Position numbers and translations under genes: made by a program. This document shows, one piece after another, positions 1 through 7,678 of a DNA stretch of 24,692 nucleotides (its first letter is position 1; each line of letters starts with the position of its first letter). The stretch is from an uncultured Prevotella sp. (GTDB lineage: Bacteria > Bacteroidota > Bacteroidia > Bacteroidales > Bacteroidaceae), in NCBI GenBank assembly GCA_900546345.1, contig URCI01000044.1:1-24692 (forward strand). The letters run 5' to 3'. The notes under the pieces were generated by a model. It was given only the letters and a program-made list of their open reading frames with translations. It did no database searches and had not been told where the DNA came from.

Positions 1-2614
1 CGTTCTCTTCCGTTTCCACCTCTGACTTCATCTCTGCCATCACCGCCTGTAGGATCTGCGAGGGATAGGGTGCCTTGGGGTTGCTCCGGCCAATGACAAA
101 GAGATTGCGCTTGGCACGGGTGAAAGCGACGTAGAGCAGGTTGAGATTGTCGACGAGACTCTTCAGGTGCTCCGCATCATAGTCGTCGGCATAGATCGAG
201 TTCTTGAGTTTCTTGCGCTGCAAGGCCACGGGGATGAGTGGCAGCTGACAGAACGGTTCCGGCTTGTTGTCGGCGGTGAACCACAGCGTGTCGTTGTTGC
301 GCTCGATGTCCCAATCGCAATAGGGTATGATGACATTATCGTATTCGAGTCCTTTGCTTTTGTGGATGGTCATCAGTCTGATGCCATTGATGTCATCGCT
401 GTGGATCGCTTTGGCGCAGAGCTCGGTATCCCATGCCTTGAGCACATCCTCGATGCCCGTGGCCTTGCTGTGAGAGAGCGCAGTGACCTTGTCGAAAAAG
501 GCACACACATAGGCATTCTCGTCTTTGAGACGCTCCAGTCCGAGGATGGCATAGAGGTCTTCGATGAGCATCACGAGGGGCTCTCCGCGCAGGGTGTCGA
601 TGCCGGTGCGCAGCGCTTCGGGCAGCAATGTGGCGGGATCTTCGGTCTTGACAAAGAGTTGGTTGTCGAGATTGGGATCGTTTCTGCCCGATTCCAAGCG
701 GTAATAAGCCTTGACCAGAAAGGCCGTGTTCAATGGGTCATCGGGATGAGCGAGATAGCGCAGGGCCCCGATAATCATTCTGACGGCAAGCGAAGCGTCG
801 AGCCGGAAGGCCTCATCGCTGACCAGACTCACCATCATCTCCTTGCCGTCCACGCTGATGGCATGTTGTTGGAAATACTCGGCAATGTCCTGGATATGCT
901 TGTTCTTTCTCACCAGCACGGCAATGTGCTTGGTGGCGACACCTTTTTCCAACAAGTGCTCGATGGTGGTCTTGATGATTTCCAGAGTCTGGGCGTCATA
1001 GTCCTCGTCACCAATCAAGTGAACCTTGACCAGTCCCGTCTTTTCTTTGCTCTTCGGGAAGGCCTGCTCGACCTCTTTATAGGCCGTCTCTATGTCAGTG
1101 GCCTTCTGGAGAATGTCGGTCGGGGCATGGTGCTCATTGAGTTCAATCAGTGCGTTTTCCGTAGTTTTCTTGGCCGCAATACGGAAAAAGGTGTTGTTGA
1201 AGGTGATGATCAACGGTTGCGAGCGGTAGTTGGTGGAGAGCGTTTCCTCCCTGATCTCGGGGTGGTTGGCGTGAGTGAGGCTTTGCAGCAACCGCCAGTC
1301 GCCGCCTCTCCAGCGGTAGATGCTCTGTTTCACGTCACCGACAATCAGTGAACCGGCCTGATGAGCGATGCAGTCATCGATGAGAACCTTGAAGTTTTCC
1401 CATTGCACGGCACTCGTATCCTGGAACTCATCGATCATGATATATTTCAGTGCACCGCCGATTTTCTCATAAATAAACGGAGTGTCGCTGCCGTCGATCA
1501 TCTGTTGGATCAGTTGTTGCGTGTCGCTGAGCGGGAAGTTGTTATTGTCGGCATTGATAGCGTTGACCTGCTGAGCGATCCGTCCGAGCAGTCTGAGTTC
1601 ATTGAGGTTCCTGAGTGTAAGCTCCACCGAATACCGGATTCTCTCCGCCCTTTGTCTGTGCTTCTCGGCCTCGGCAATGAGAGGAGCCACAAGATCGTGG
1701 AAGGCCTGTCCCTTTTCCGTGTCTTTGACAGCTTTCTTGATCAGTGCGTAACAGTCATCCGGCGAAGCTGCCTTGTCGATCGTGGCGTGGGCTACATCGC
1801 AGTAGTTGCCGTCGTGGAGTTTCCGGAAGTAGTTGGGGACCGTAGCCCGCGTGAAGTCACTGTCATCGAAACCATACTGACCGACATATTTCTGAAAGCG
1901 CTCGGCATAGGTGCTCATCTCTTTATCGGCCTGAGCCGCCAGTGCGCGCAACTCACCCGTGTATTTCTTGAAGAATAGTGGCTGGGCAAGGATTGTCTCC
2001 AGTTGCTGGCGGTGCTCTTTGTAGAAGTCGCGGAAGATGTTCATGCCGAAGTCTTTGATCTGTCCGATGACGTTCCAGTTTTTGTCCGCCTCGATGCGCT
2101 CGTTGACAAAATCCATCATCCAACCCAGGAGGGGATCCTTGTCATTGTTGATGTTGCTGATGATCTCGTCGACAGCCTGCTGTTCCACCTCTTTGTCGTT
2201 GAGGCCCACGTTGAGGTTGGCTTTCAATCCCAGTTCGCGTGCGAGGTTTCTGAGGATGCGCTGGAAGAAGCTGTCTATGGTCTCCACACGGAAATAGTGA
2301 TAGGCATTGAGTATGCCTTCGAGGGCTTGTGCGGCCCGTTGTTGGATGTCGCTGTCTGTGAGCTGTGGCATACAGTGGTGCAGCTCCTTGACGTAATCAT
2401 CGCCGCTGGACAGATGATGAGCCAGGGCAAAGAGCTTGCTGAGGATGCGGGTCTTCATCTCCTCGGTGGCCTTGTTGGTGAAGGTCACAGCCAGAATATA
2501 GCGGAAGTTCTTAGGGTCTTCCATCAACAGCTTGATATATTCCAGTGCGAGCCGGTAGGTCTTTCCGCTGCCAGCACTGGCTTTGAATACGGTCAGCCTC
2601 GTGTTGTCTTTCAT
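1..2614 (-). CDS. AddA-like UvrD/Rep-family helicase (helicase-nuclease subunit), C-terminus beyond window
   Basis: Reading the minus strand from the ATG at 2614-2612 gives 871 codons without a stop up to the window edge. All superfamily 1A helicase motifs are visible: Walker A ASAGSGKT (residues 12-19), Walker B IDEFQDTS (D395/E396), GDVKQSIYRWRGG (motif III), STNYRSQ (motif IV), TIHKSKGLEY (motif V, about 749-758) and YVAFTRAK (motif VI, 828-835). The N-terminal Walker A almost at the start codon and the long insertions between motifs match AddA/RecB-type subunits rather than UvrD or PcrA. In that family a PD-(D/E)XK nuclease domain follows motif VI; it would lie left of the window, so nuclease activity cannot be confirmed. 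Expected role: processing double-strand breaks for RecA-dependent repair, with an AddB-like partner usually adjacent. The start is supported by a promoter at 2634-2664 and a leader of about 13 nt. Confidence 0.92.
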   Translation of the reverse strand, partial: MKDNTRLTVFKASAGSGKTYRLALEYIKLLMEDPKNFRYILAVTFTNKATEEMKTRILSKLFALAHHLSSGDDYVKELHHCMPQLTDSDIQQRAAQALEGILNAYHYFRVETIDSFFQRILRNLARELGLKANLNVGLNDKEVEQQAVDEIISNINNDKDPLLGWMMDFVNERIEADKNWNVIGQIKDFGMNIFRDFYKEHRQQLETILAQPLFFKKYTGELRALAAQADKEMSTYAERFQKYVGQYGFDDSDFTRATVPNYFRKLHDGNYCDVAHATIDKAASPDDCYALIKKAVKDTEKGQAFHDLVAPLIAEAEKHRQRAERIRYSVELTLRNLNELRLLGRIAQQVNAINADNNNFPLSDTQQLIQQMIDGSDTPFIYEKIGGALKYIMIDEFQDTSAVQWENFKVLIDDCIAHQAGSLIVGDVKQSIYRWRGGDWRLLQSLTHANHPEIREETLSTNYRSQPLIITFNNTFFRIAAKKTTENALIELNEHHAPTDILQKATDIETAYKEVEQAFPKSKEKTGLVKVHLIGDEDYDAQTLEIIKTTIEHLLEKGVATKHIAVLVRKNKHIQDIAEYFQQHAISVDGKEMMVSLVSDEAFRLDASLAVRMIIGALRYLAHPDDPLNTAFLVKAYYRLESGRNDPNLDNQLFVKTEDPATLLPEALRTGIDTLRGEPLVMLIEDLYAILGLERLKDENAYVCAFFDKVTALSHSKATGIEDVLKAWDTELCAKAIHSDDINGIRLMTIHKSKGLEYDNVIIPYCDWDIERNNDTLWFTADNKPEPFCQLPLIPVALQRKKLKNSIYADDYDAEHLKSLVDNLNLLYVAFTRAKRNLFVIGRSNPKAPYPSQILQAVMAEMKSEVETEEN

Positions 2615-2633
2615 ATTTCCGTTTTTGTTGATG

Positions 2634-2664
2634 CAAAAATAGGGATTAATCATGAGATGACAAA
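2634..2664 (-). promoter_or_regulatory. Bacteroidetes-type promoter for the AddA-like helicase
   Basis: On the minus strand, TTTG (2664-2661), a 19-nt spacer, then TATTTTTG (2641-2634) match the -33/-7 consensus TTTG and TAnnTTTG of the Bacteroidetes primary sigma factor. Transcription would start near 2627, leaving a very short leader before the ATG at 2614. Confidence 0.7.
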
Positions 2665-3138
2665 GAGCCGGCCGTGTTTTTTCTTATTTTCATGAATCAA
2701 CAGTCATAATGCTTGTGGTTTGCTGTTTGTTGATTATTCTGACAAAAAACAGGCCTTATTTTGTGATTTTTTCCATCAGCGACCCATTCGGCCGTGATTT
2801 CTTGAAAAATGGCGCTTGTTTTGTAACTGTTTGATTAATAAGTGATTATGTTCAGAAGGCATGTTTGGATGCTCCGAAATGTCTCTTAGGGCGCTGTCAT
2901 ATCGGTGATTTTACCTTGTCATTTCAGTGATTTTACCTTGTCATTTCAGTGGTTTTACCTTGTCATTTCAGTGGTTTGATAAGTTCAACAAGGCCTTTTG
3001 ATGATTTTACGTGCGCATTTTCATGTTCTGATCTCAAAAAAATGCTCAAATGAGACTTCTCTTTTCCCTGGATTGCCCGTTCTTATTGATGTGTTTTTGT
3101 CAATATTTCCCTCCATAAGATTTCCCCTCTGTGACAAA
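2665..3138. other. Non-coding intergenic stretch between ppdK and the helicase gene
   Basis: This AT-rich stretch has no convincing gene on either strand. The only longer frame (2998-3183, 61 codons, plus strand) has no recognisable family and runs into the ppdK terminator. Visible structure consists of an 8-bp inverted repeat (AATCAACA at 2695-2702 with TGTTGATT at 2728-2735) and the 22-bp tandem repeat listed separately. I see no RNA gene that I can name. Confidence 0.6.
2895..2977. repeat. 22-bp tandem repeat, about 3.8 copies
   Basis: Units start at 2895, 2917, 2939 and 2961. The first three are full 22-bp units and the fourth is cut after 17 bp. Unit 1 differs at a few positions (ATATCGG in place of ATTTCAG), and units 3 and 4 carry GTGGTTT where units 1 and 2 have GTGATTT. 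There are no unique spacers between units, so this is a minisatellite rather than a CRISPR array. It lies between the ppdK terminator and the helicase promoter. Confidence 0.95.
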
Positions 3139-3177
3139 CAAAAAAGGCAAATGCCTGGACAGCCAAGCATTTGCCTT
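3139..3177 (-). terminator. Rho-independent terminator of ppdK
   Basis: On the minus strand an 11-bp perfect stem, AAGGCAAATGC (3177-3167) with GCATTTGCCTT (3154-3144) and a 12-nt loop, is followed by an unbroken run of T. It begins about 30 nt after the ppdK stop codon. Confidence 0.9.
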
Positions 3178-3207
3178 GTATAAGAAAAAGCAAAATGTAT
3201 TTAGTGC

Positions 3208-5943
3208 TTATGCCTCCTCCACGGCAGCCTGAGCGGCAGCCAAGCGCGCGATAGGCACGCGGAATGGTGAGCAGCTAACATAGTCGAGGCCCACGCGATG
3301 GCAGAACTTCACTGATGAAGGCTCACCACCGTGCTCACCGCAGATACCGCACTTCAGATCAGGGCGTGTCGAGCGGCCTTTCTCCACAGCCATGCGGATG
3401 AGCTGGCCCACGCCGCGCTGGTCGAGAACCTGGAACGGATCGACGTCGAGGATCTTCTTCTCAAGGTAAGACGGCAGGAAGCTGGCGATGTCGTCGCGGC
3501 TGTAGCCGAACGTCATCTGTGTCAAGTCATTGGTACCGAAGCTGAAGTACTCGGCCTTCTGGGCGATGAGGTCTGCTGTCAGGGCAGCGCGCGGCACCTC
3601 GATCATCGTACCGATCTTGAACGGGATCTCCACACCTTCTTCGGCGAAGAGTTTTTGTGCGGTCTCGCGGATGACCTTTTCCTGTGCGTCGAGCTCATTG
3701 ACGATACCGACCAGCGGCACCATGATCTCGGGATGCGGATCAAAGCCCTCTTTCTTCAACTGGATAGCAGCACCGAGGATGGCACGTGTCTGCATGGCCG
3801 TGATCTCCGGGAAGGTATTGCCCAGACGGCAGCCACGGAGTCCGAGCATTGGGTTGTGCTCGCTGAGGCTTTGTACGCGGTCTTGGATCACCTTCACGCT
3901 GACGCCCATCTCCTCGGCCATGGCCTGCTGTCCTTTCAGGTCGTGGGGCACGAACTCATGGAGTGGCGGGTCGAGCAGACGGATGTTCACCGGCATGCCG
4001 TCCATGCATTTCAAGATGCCATAGAAGTCCTGCTTCTGATAGGGCAGCAGCTTGGCGAGGGCTTTCTCGCGGCCTTCCTTGCTGTCAGCGAGGATCATTT
4101 CGCGCATGGCCTTGATCTTCTCGTTCTCGAAGAACATGTGCTCGGTACGGCACAGACCAATGCCCACGGCACCGAAGTTGCGGGCCACCTCAGCATCGTG
4201 AGGCGTGTCGGCATTGGTGCGGACGACGAGACGGGTGTATTTGTTGCAAAGCTTCATCAGTTCGGCAAAGTCACCGGTGACTTCAGCGGGACGTGTCTTC
4301 ACCTCTCCGAAGTATACTTCGCCGGTGGAACCATTGAGCGAGATGTAGTCACCCTCATGGAGTACAGTACCATCGATTTCCACGGTGCGGGCCTTATAGT
4401 CGACATTGATGGCACCGGCACCACTGACGCAGCACTTGCCCATGCCGCGTGCCACCACAGCAGCGTGGGATGTCATACCGCCGCGTGCGGTGAGGATACC
4501 CTCAGCGGCGCTCATGCCGGCGAGGTCTTCCGGTGAAGTTTCGATGCGCACCATGACGACCTGATGGCCGTCGGCGTGCCATTTCTCAGCGTCATCAGCG
4601 AAGAACACGATCTGGCCACAGGCTGCACCCGGCGATGCGGGCAGTCCGCGTGTGAGCACACGGGCCTGTGCTTTGGCTTCCTTGTCAAAGACTGGGTGGA
4701 GCAATTCGTCGAGTTTGTTGGGCTCGCAACGCTCCAATGCAGTCTTCTCATCGATGAGTCCCTCGCGCAGCAGATCCATGGCGATCTTCACCATGGCCGT
4801 ACCTGTGCGTTTGCCGTTACGTGTCTGTAGGAACCAGAGCTTGCCTTCCTGCACGGTGAACTCCATGTCCTGCATGTCGTTGTAGTGTTTTTCGAGCTTG
4901 TCCTGCAAGTCGTTGAGCTGTGCATAGATGTCGGGCATGGACTCCTCCATGGAAGGATATTTGCTGGCGCGGGTAGCCTCGTCGATGCCTTGCTGCTTGG
5001 CCCAGCGGAGCGATCCTTCCTTGGTGATCTGCTGTGGCGTGCGGATACCGGCGACAACGTCCTCACCCTGTGCGTTGACAAGGTACTCGCCGTTGAAGCG
5101 GTTCTCGCCAGTGGCGGCGTCACGGCTGAAGCAGACACCGGTGGCAGAGCTGTTGCCCATGTTGCCGAAGACCATGGCCATGACGGTGACGGCCGTTCCC
5201 CACTCCTGCGGGATGCCCTCCATCTTGCGATAGAGGATGGCGCGGTCGTTCATCCAAGAGTCAAAGACGGCGCAGATGGCGCCCCAGAGCTGCTCCATTG
5301 GATCGGAGGGGAACTCCCGTCCGGTGCGCTCCTTGATATAGTCCTTGAAGAGAACGACGAGGCTCTTCAGCTCGTCGGTGTTCATCTCATTGTCGAGACG
5401 GATGCCGCGCTGAGCCTTCACCTTCTGTATGATGGCCTCGAAGGGGTCGATATCTTCCTTGTTGACGGGCTTCATGCCGAGGACGACGTCGCCATACATC
5501 TGTACGAAGCGGCGGTAGCTGTCATAGGCAAAGCGCTCGTTGCCTGTCTTGGCAGCGAGTCCCTTGACCACCTCGTCGTTGAGGCCGAGGTTGAGGATGG
5601 TATCCATCATACCCGGCATGGAGGCACGGGCGCCGGAGCGCACGCTGACGAGAAGGGGATTTTTGGCATCGCCAAACTTCAGTCCCATCAGTTCTTCCAC
5701 ATGCTTCACGCCGTTGACGACATCGTCCTTGAGCAAAGCGACAACATCGGCCTTGCCTTTCTCGAAGTATTCGTTGCAAACGTCTGTGGTGATCGTGAAT
5801 CCTGGGGGCACGGGCACGCCAATGAGATTCATTTCGGCCAGATTGGCTCCTTTACCGCCAAGGAGGTTACGCATGTCAGCACGGCCCTCAGCTTTGCCGT
5901 TTCCAAAGAGATAGACTCTCTTCTCTCTCGTTTTTTCACTCAT
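3208..5943 (-). CDS. ppdK: Pyruvate, phosphate dikinase
   Basis: The 911-residue protein interconverts pyruvate + ATP + Pi and phosphoenolpyruvate + AMP + PPi in the cytosol, linking glycolysis, gluconeogenesis and PEP supply. Domains run in the standard order: an N-terminal ATP-grasp nucleotide-binding region (GGKGANLAEM near residue 29, SVRSGARASMPGMMDT near 100), a swivelling phosphohistidine domain with GGMTSHAAVVARGMGK (catalytic His about 493), and a C-terminal PEP/pyruvate TIM barrel ending in CGICGEHGGEP with catalytic Cys868. His and Cys are both displaced by about 37 residues from the Clostridium symbiosum enzyme positions, matching the longer N-terminus. It is a single gene with its own promoter (6011-6041) and terminator (3139-3177). 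Nothing appears truncated or altered at the active sites. Confidence 0.97.
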   Translation of the reverse strand: MSEKTREKRVYLFGNGKAEGRADMRNLLGGKGANLAEMNLIGVPVPPGFTITTDVCNEYFEKGKADVVALLKDDVVNGVKHVEELMGLKFGDAKNPLLVSVRSGARASMPGMMDTILNLGLNDEVVKGLAAKTGNERFAYDSYRRFVQMYGDVVLGMKPVNKEDIDPFEAIIQKVKAQRGIRLDNEMNTDELKSLVVLFKDYIKERTGREFPSDPMEQLWGAICAVFDSWMNDRAILYRKMEGIPQEWGTAVTVMAMVFGNMGNSSATGVCFSRDAATGENRFNGEYLVNAQGEDVVAGIRTPQQITKEGSLRWAKQQGIDEATRASKYPSMEESMPDIYAQLNDLQDKLEKHYNDMQDMEFTVQEGKLWFLQTRNGKRTGTAMVKIAMDLLREGLIDEKTALERCEPNKLDELLHPVFDKEAKAQARVLTRGLPASPGAACGQIVFFADDAEKWHADGHQVVMVRIETSPEDLAGMSAAEGILTARGGMTSHAAVVARGMGKCCVSGAGAINVDYKARTVEIDGTVLHEGDYISLNGSTGEVYFGEVKTRPAEVTGDFAELMKLCNKYTRLVVRTNADTPHDAEVARNFGAVGIGLCRTEHMFFENEKIKAMREMILADSKEGREKALAKLLPYQKQDFYGILKCMDGMPVNIRLLDPPLHEFVPHDLKGQQAMAEEMGVSVKVIQDRVQSLSEHNPMLGLRGCRLGNTFPEITAMQTRAILGAAIQLKKEGFDPHPEIMVPLVGIVNELDAQEKVIRETAQKLFAEEGVEIPFKIGTMIEVPRAALTADLIAQKAEYFSFGTNDLTQMTFGYSRDDIASFLPSYLEKKILDVDPFQVLDQRGVGQLIRMAVEKGRSTRPDLKCGICGEHGGEPSSVKFCHRVGLDYVSCSPFRVPIARLAAAQAAVEEA

Positions 5944-6010
5944 AGTTAATAGGTGTTGTATGTGTTATATGTTATTTTTATGAAATTGCGTTGTTGAGAT
6001 TTGTATATTG

Positions 6011-6041
6011 CAAAGATAGTGTTTTGTCATTAAACTACAAA
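6011..6041 (-). promoter_or_regulatory. Bacteroidetes-type promoter of ppdK
   Basis: On the minus strand, TTTG (6041-6038), a 19-nt spacer and TATCTTTG (6018-6011) form an exact match to the Bacteroidetes primary-sigma consensus. The predicted start, near 6005, leaves a leader of about 60 nt before the ATG at 5943. Confidence 0.8.
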
Positions 6042-6188
6042 GAGAATAAGCAAAAAAATGACATGTTGACTTTACAAAATCGCTGTTTGCGCTAACAAGC
6101 GTATCAAAGAGTAAGACAAGAAGATGGGAGAAATGGTAGAAAATGTTCAGCGATCGTATTTGATGGAGAACAGAAAAGGCGGATGTCC

Positions 6189-6220
6189 TTTGCAGTTTTA
6201 TAATTTTTTCTGTATCTTTG
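6189..6220 (+). promoter_or_regulatory. Bacteroidetes-type promoter of the sugar transporter gene
   Basis: TTTG (6189-6192), a 20-nt spacer and TATCTTTG (6213-6220) match the consensus. It is divergent from the ppdK promoter, with about 150 bp between the two -33 elements. The leader to the ATG at 6318 would be about 90 nt and contains an inverted repeat and a shared AT element. Confidence 0.8.
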
Positions 6221-6231
6221 CGTCTGTTAAG

Positions 6232-6279
6232 TTGGCAAAGACCGCAGTCTCATCCGTTTCAGAGATCTTCGTTTGCCAA
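6232..6279 (+). promoter_or_regulatory. Inverted repeat in the transporter leader
   Basis: TTGGCAAA (6232-6239) and TTTGCCAA (6272-6279) are perfect 8-bp inverted repeats 32 nt apart, just downstream of the predicted transcription start. A small GAC-cgca-GTC stem lies between them. It could be a leader RNA hairpin or a looped operator; no T-run follows, so it is not a standard terminator. Confidence 0.4.
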
Positions 6280-6287
6280 ATCTCACT

Positions 6288-6304
6288 CATTATTATATAT
6301 ATAG
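6288..6304 (+). repeat. 17-nt AT leader element, copy 1
   Basis: CATTATTATATATATAG lies 13 nt before the transporter ATG. The identical 17-mer, in the same orientation relative to its gene, lies 6 nt before the flavoprotein start (12643-12659, minus strand). A 16-nt version occurs at 21876-21891. Confidence 0.6.
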
Positions 6305-6317
6305 AACATATTCCATT

Positions 6318-7577
6318 ATGAATAGTATTCAAACAGGAGAAAAACAAGAACAGCAAATAGAGACAGGTGTGACAAAAGAACATGCAACGCTGACCAACCG
6401 CAGCTATCTTCTGCCTTTCATCCTTGTCACTTCACTTTTCTTCCTTTGGGGATTTGCACGTGCCATTCTGGATGTGCTCAACAAACACTTCCAAAATGCG
6501 CTTGACATCTCCATCACCCAGTCCTCGCTCATTCAGGTGACGACCTATCTTGGCTATTTCATCATGGCCATCCCTGCGGGATGGTTCATCAACCGTCGGG
6601 GCTATCGCCTGGGTGTTGTCTTTGGGTTGCTGCTCTTCGGCATCGGCGCCCTGCTCTTCATTCCGGGTGCGGAGGCCGGTACATTCTATGCTTATCTCGC
6701 CGCCTTGTTTATTATCGGTTGTGGTCTGGTCTTTCTGGAGACATCGGCCAATCCTTATGTCACCGAGCTCGGCGATCCGCGCACAGCAACGAGCCGTCTC
6801 AACTTCAGTCAGTCGTTCAATGGCTTAGGCTCGTTAAGTGCTACGTTCCTTATCGGACAGTTCCTCTTCGATGGCACGGACCGCGGCGGCAATATTGTCA
6901 TCCCCTATACCGTCCTGGGCGTCGTCGTGCTCGTCATTGCCGTGGTCTTCTCACGTGTCAATCTTCCGGAGATTAAGCATCAGGAGACAGAGGAAGACCG
7001 GTCGCAAGGGACGCGCATCGTCAAACTCTTCCGTCATCATCCGATGTTTGTCTTTGGACTCTTCTCTCTGCTGGCCTATGAGGTGTCGGAGATCTCTATC
7101 AACAGCTATTTCATCAACTATGTCACGGCCAAAGGATGGATGACGGACAACACGGCTTCCATTGTGCTCACCATGGCTCTTGCCTTCTTCATGGTGGGGC
7201 GCTTTGTGGGTAGTTGGATCATGCGCCGCGTGGCAGCCGAGCTCATGCTTCTCTATTGCGCCATTGGCAGTGTGGTGTGTATCGGACTGGTGATGCTCAA
7301 CCTCGGCAAGGTGTCGATGGTGGCATTGGTGTGCAACTATGTCTTTGAGGCCATCATGTTCCCCACAATCTTCTCTCTGGCCCTGCGTGGCCTGGGCAAT
7401 CTGACGAAGAGTGCCTCGTCGCTGCTGATGATGACGCCGATCGGAGGGTGTGGCTTCCTGTTGATGGGTATCATAGCAGACTCCACCCACATGATGAGCA
7501 TGCCGTTTATCATCCCATTCTTGGGCTATTTCGTGGTGCTGCTGTTCGCCTCGGAGCTGACGAGAAAGAAAGAATAA
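6318..7577 (+). CDS. FucP-family sugar:proton symporter (MFS)
   Basis: The 419-residue, about 12-TM major facilitator protein imports a monosaccharide with protons across the inner membrane. Family signatures are VTSLFFLWGFARAILDVL, the GYFIMAIPAG segment, FLETSANPYVTELG and RLNFSQSFNGLGS. The two carboxylates known to matter in E. coli FucP (Asp46, Glu135) correspond to Asp52 and Glu141 here, with the same 89-residue spacing. The NN pair before the aspartate in E. coli FucP is replaced by RA-IL here, so the sugar may differ (fucose, glucose or galactose are all possible). The open frame extends upstream to 6273, but the ATG at 6318 starts just before the hydrophilic N-terminus and follows the shared leader element, so I chose it. 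A beta-barrel protein gene follows after 101 bp. Confidence 0.9.
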   Translation: MNSIQTGEKQEQQIETGVTKEHATLTNRSYLLPFILVTSLFFLWGFARAILDVLNKHFQNALDISITQSSLIQVTTYLGYFIMAIPAGWFINRRGYRLGVVFGLLLFGIGALLFIPGAEAGTFYAYLAALFIIGCGLVFLETSANPYVTELGDPRTATSRLNFSQSFNGLGSLSATFLIGQFLFDGTDRGGNIVIPYTVLGVVVLVIAVVFSRVNLPEIKHQETEEDRSQGTRIVKLFRHHPMFVFGLFSLLAYEVSEISINSYFINYVTAKGWMTDNTASIVLTMALAFFMVGRFVGSWIMRRVAAELMLLYCAIGSVVCIGLVMLNLGKVSMVALVCNYVFEAIMFPTIFSLALRGLGNLTKSASSLLMMTPIGGCGFLLMGIIADSTHMMSMPFIIPFLGYFVVLLFASELTRKKE

Positions 7578-7605
7578 AAGAAGCCTCACCAGCCTCACCC
7601 CCGTA

Positions 7606-7626
7606 CCCCTCTCCAAAGGAGAGGGG
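7606..7626. repeat. REP-like G/C-rich palindrome
   Basis: CCCCTCTCC (7606-7614), loop AAA, GGAGAGGGG (7618-7626) form a perfect 9-bp stem. It lies between the transporter stop and the beta-barrel start. No T-run follows on the plus strand. The form resembles the palindromes at 14257-14360, suggesting a dispersed repeat family; it may also act as a processing or weak termination site. Confidence 0.7.
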
Positions 7627-7678
7627 AGTGAAATGCTTCAAGGGGTCATCACTCATCATTCAACATTCATAATTGTTC

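Noticed and set aside
167..2695. Plus-strand open frames (167-1351, 1361-1978, 2003-2695) opposite the helicase gene
   Set aside because: Their products match no family, while the minus strand reads all SF1 helicase motifs in one continuous frame.
2895..2977. Tandem repeat considered as a CRISPR array
   Set aside because: Units are directly adjacent with no unique spacers, and no cas genes are nearby.
2998..3183. A 61-codon plus-strand open frame
   Set aside because: No family, no promoter, and its end overlaps the ppdK terminator hairpin.
3331..5949. Long plus-strand open frames (401 and 354 codons) opposite ppdK
   Set aside because: Antisense frames produced by the codon bias of ppdK; the minus frame is an intact, recognisable enzyme.
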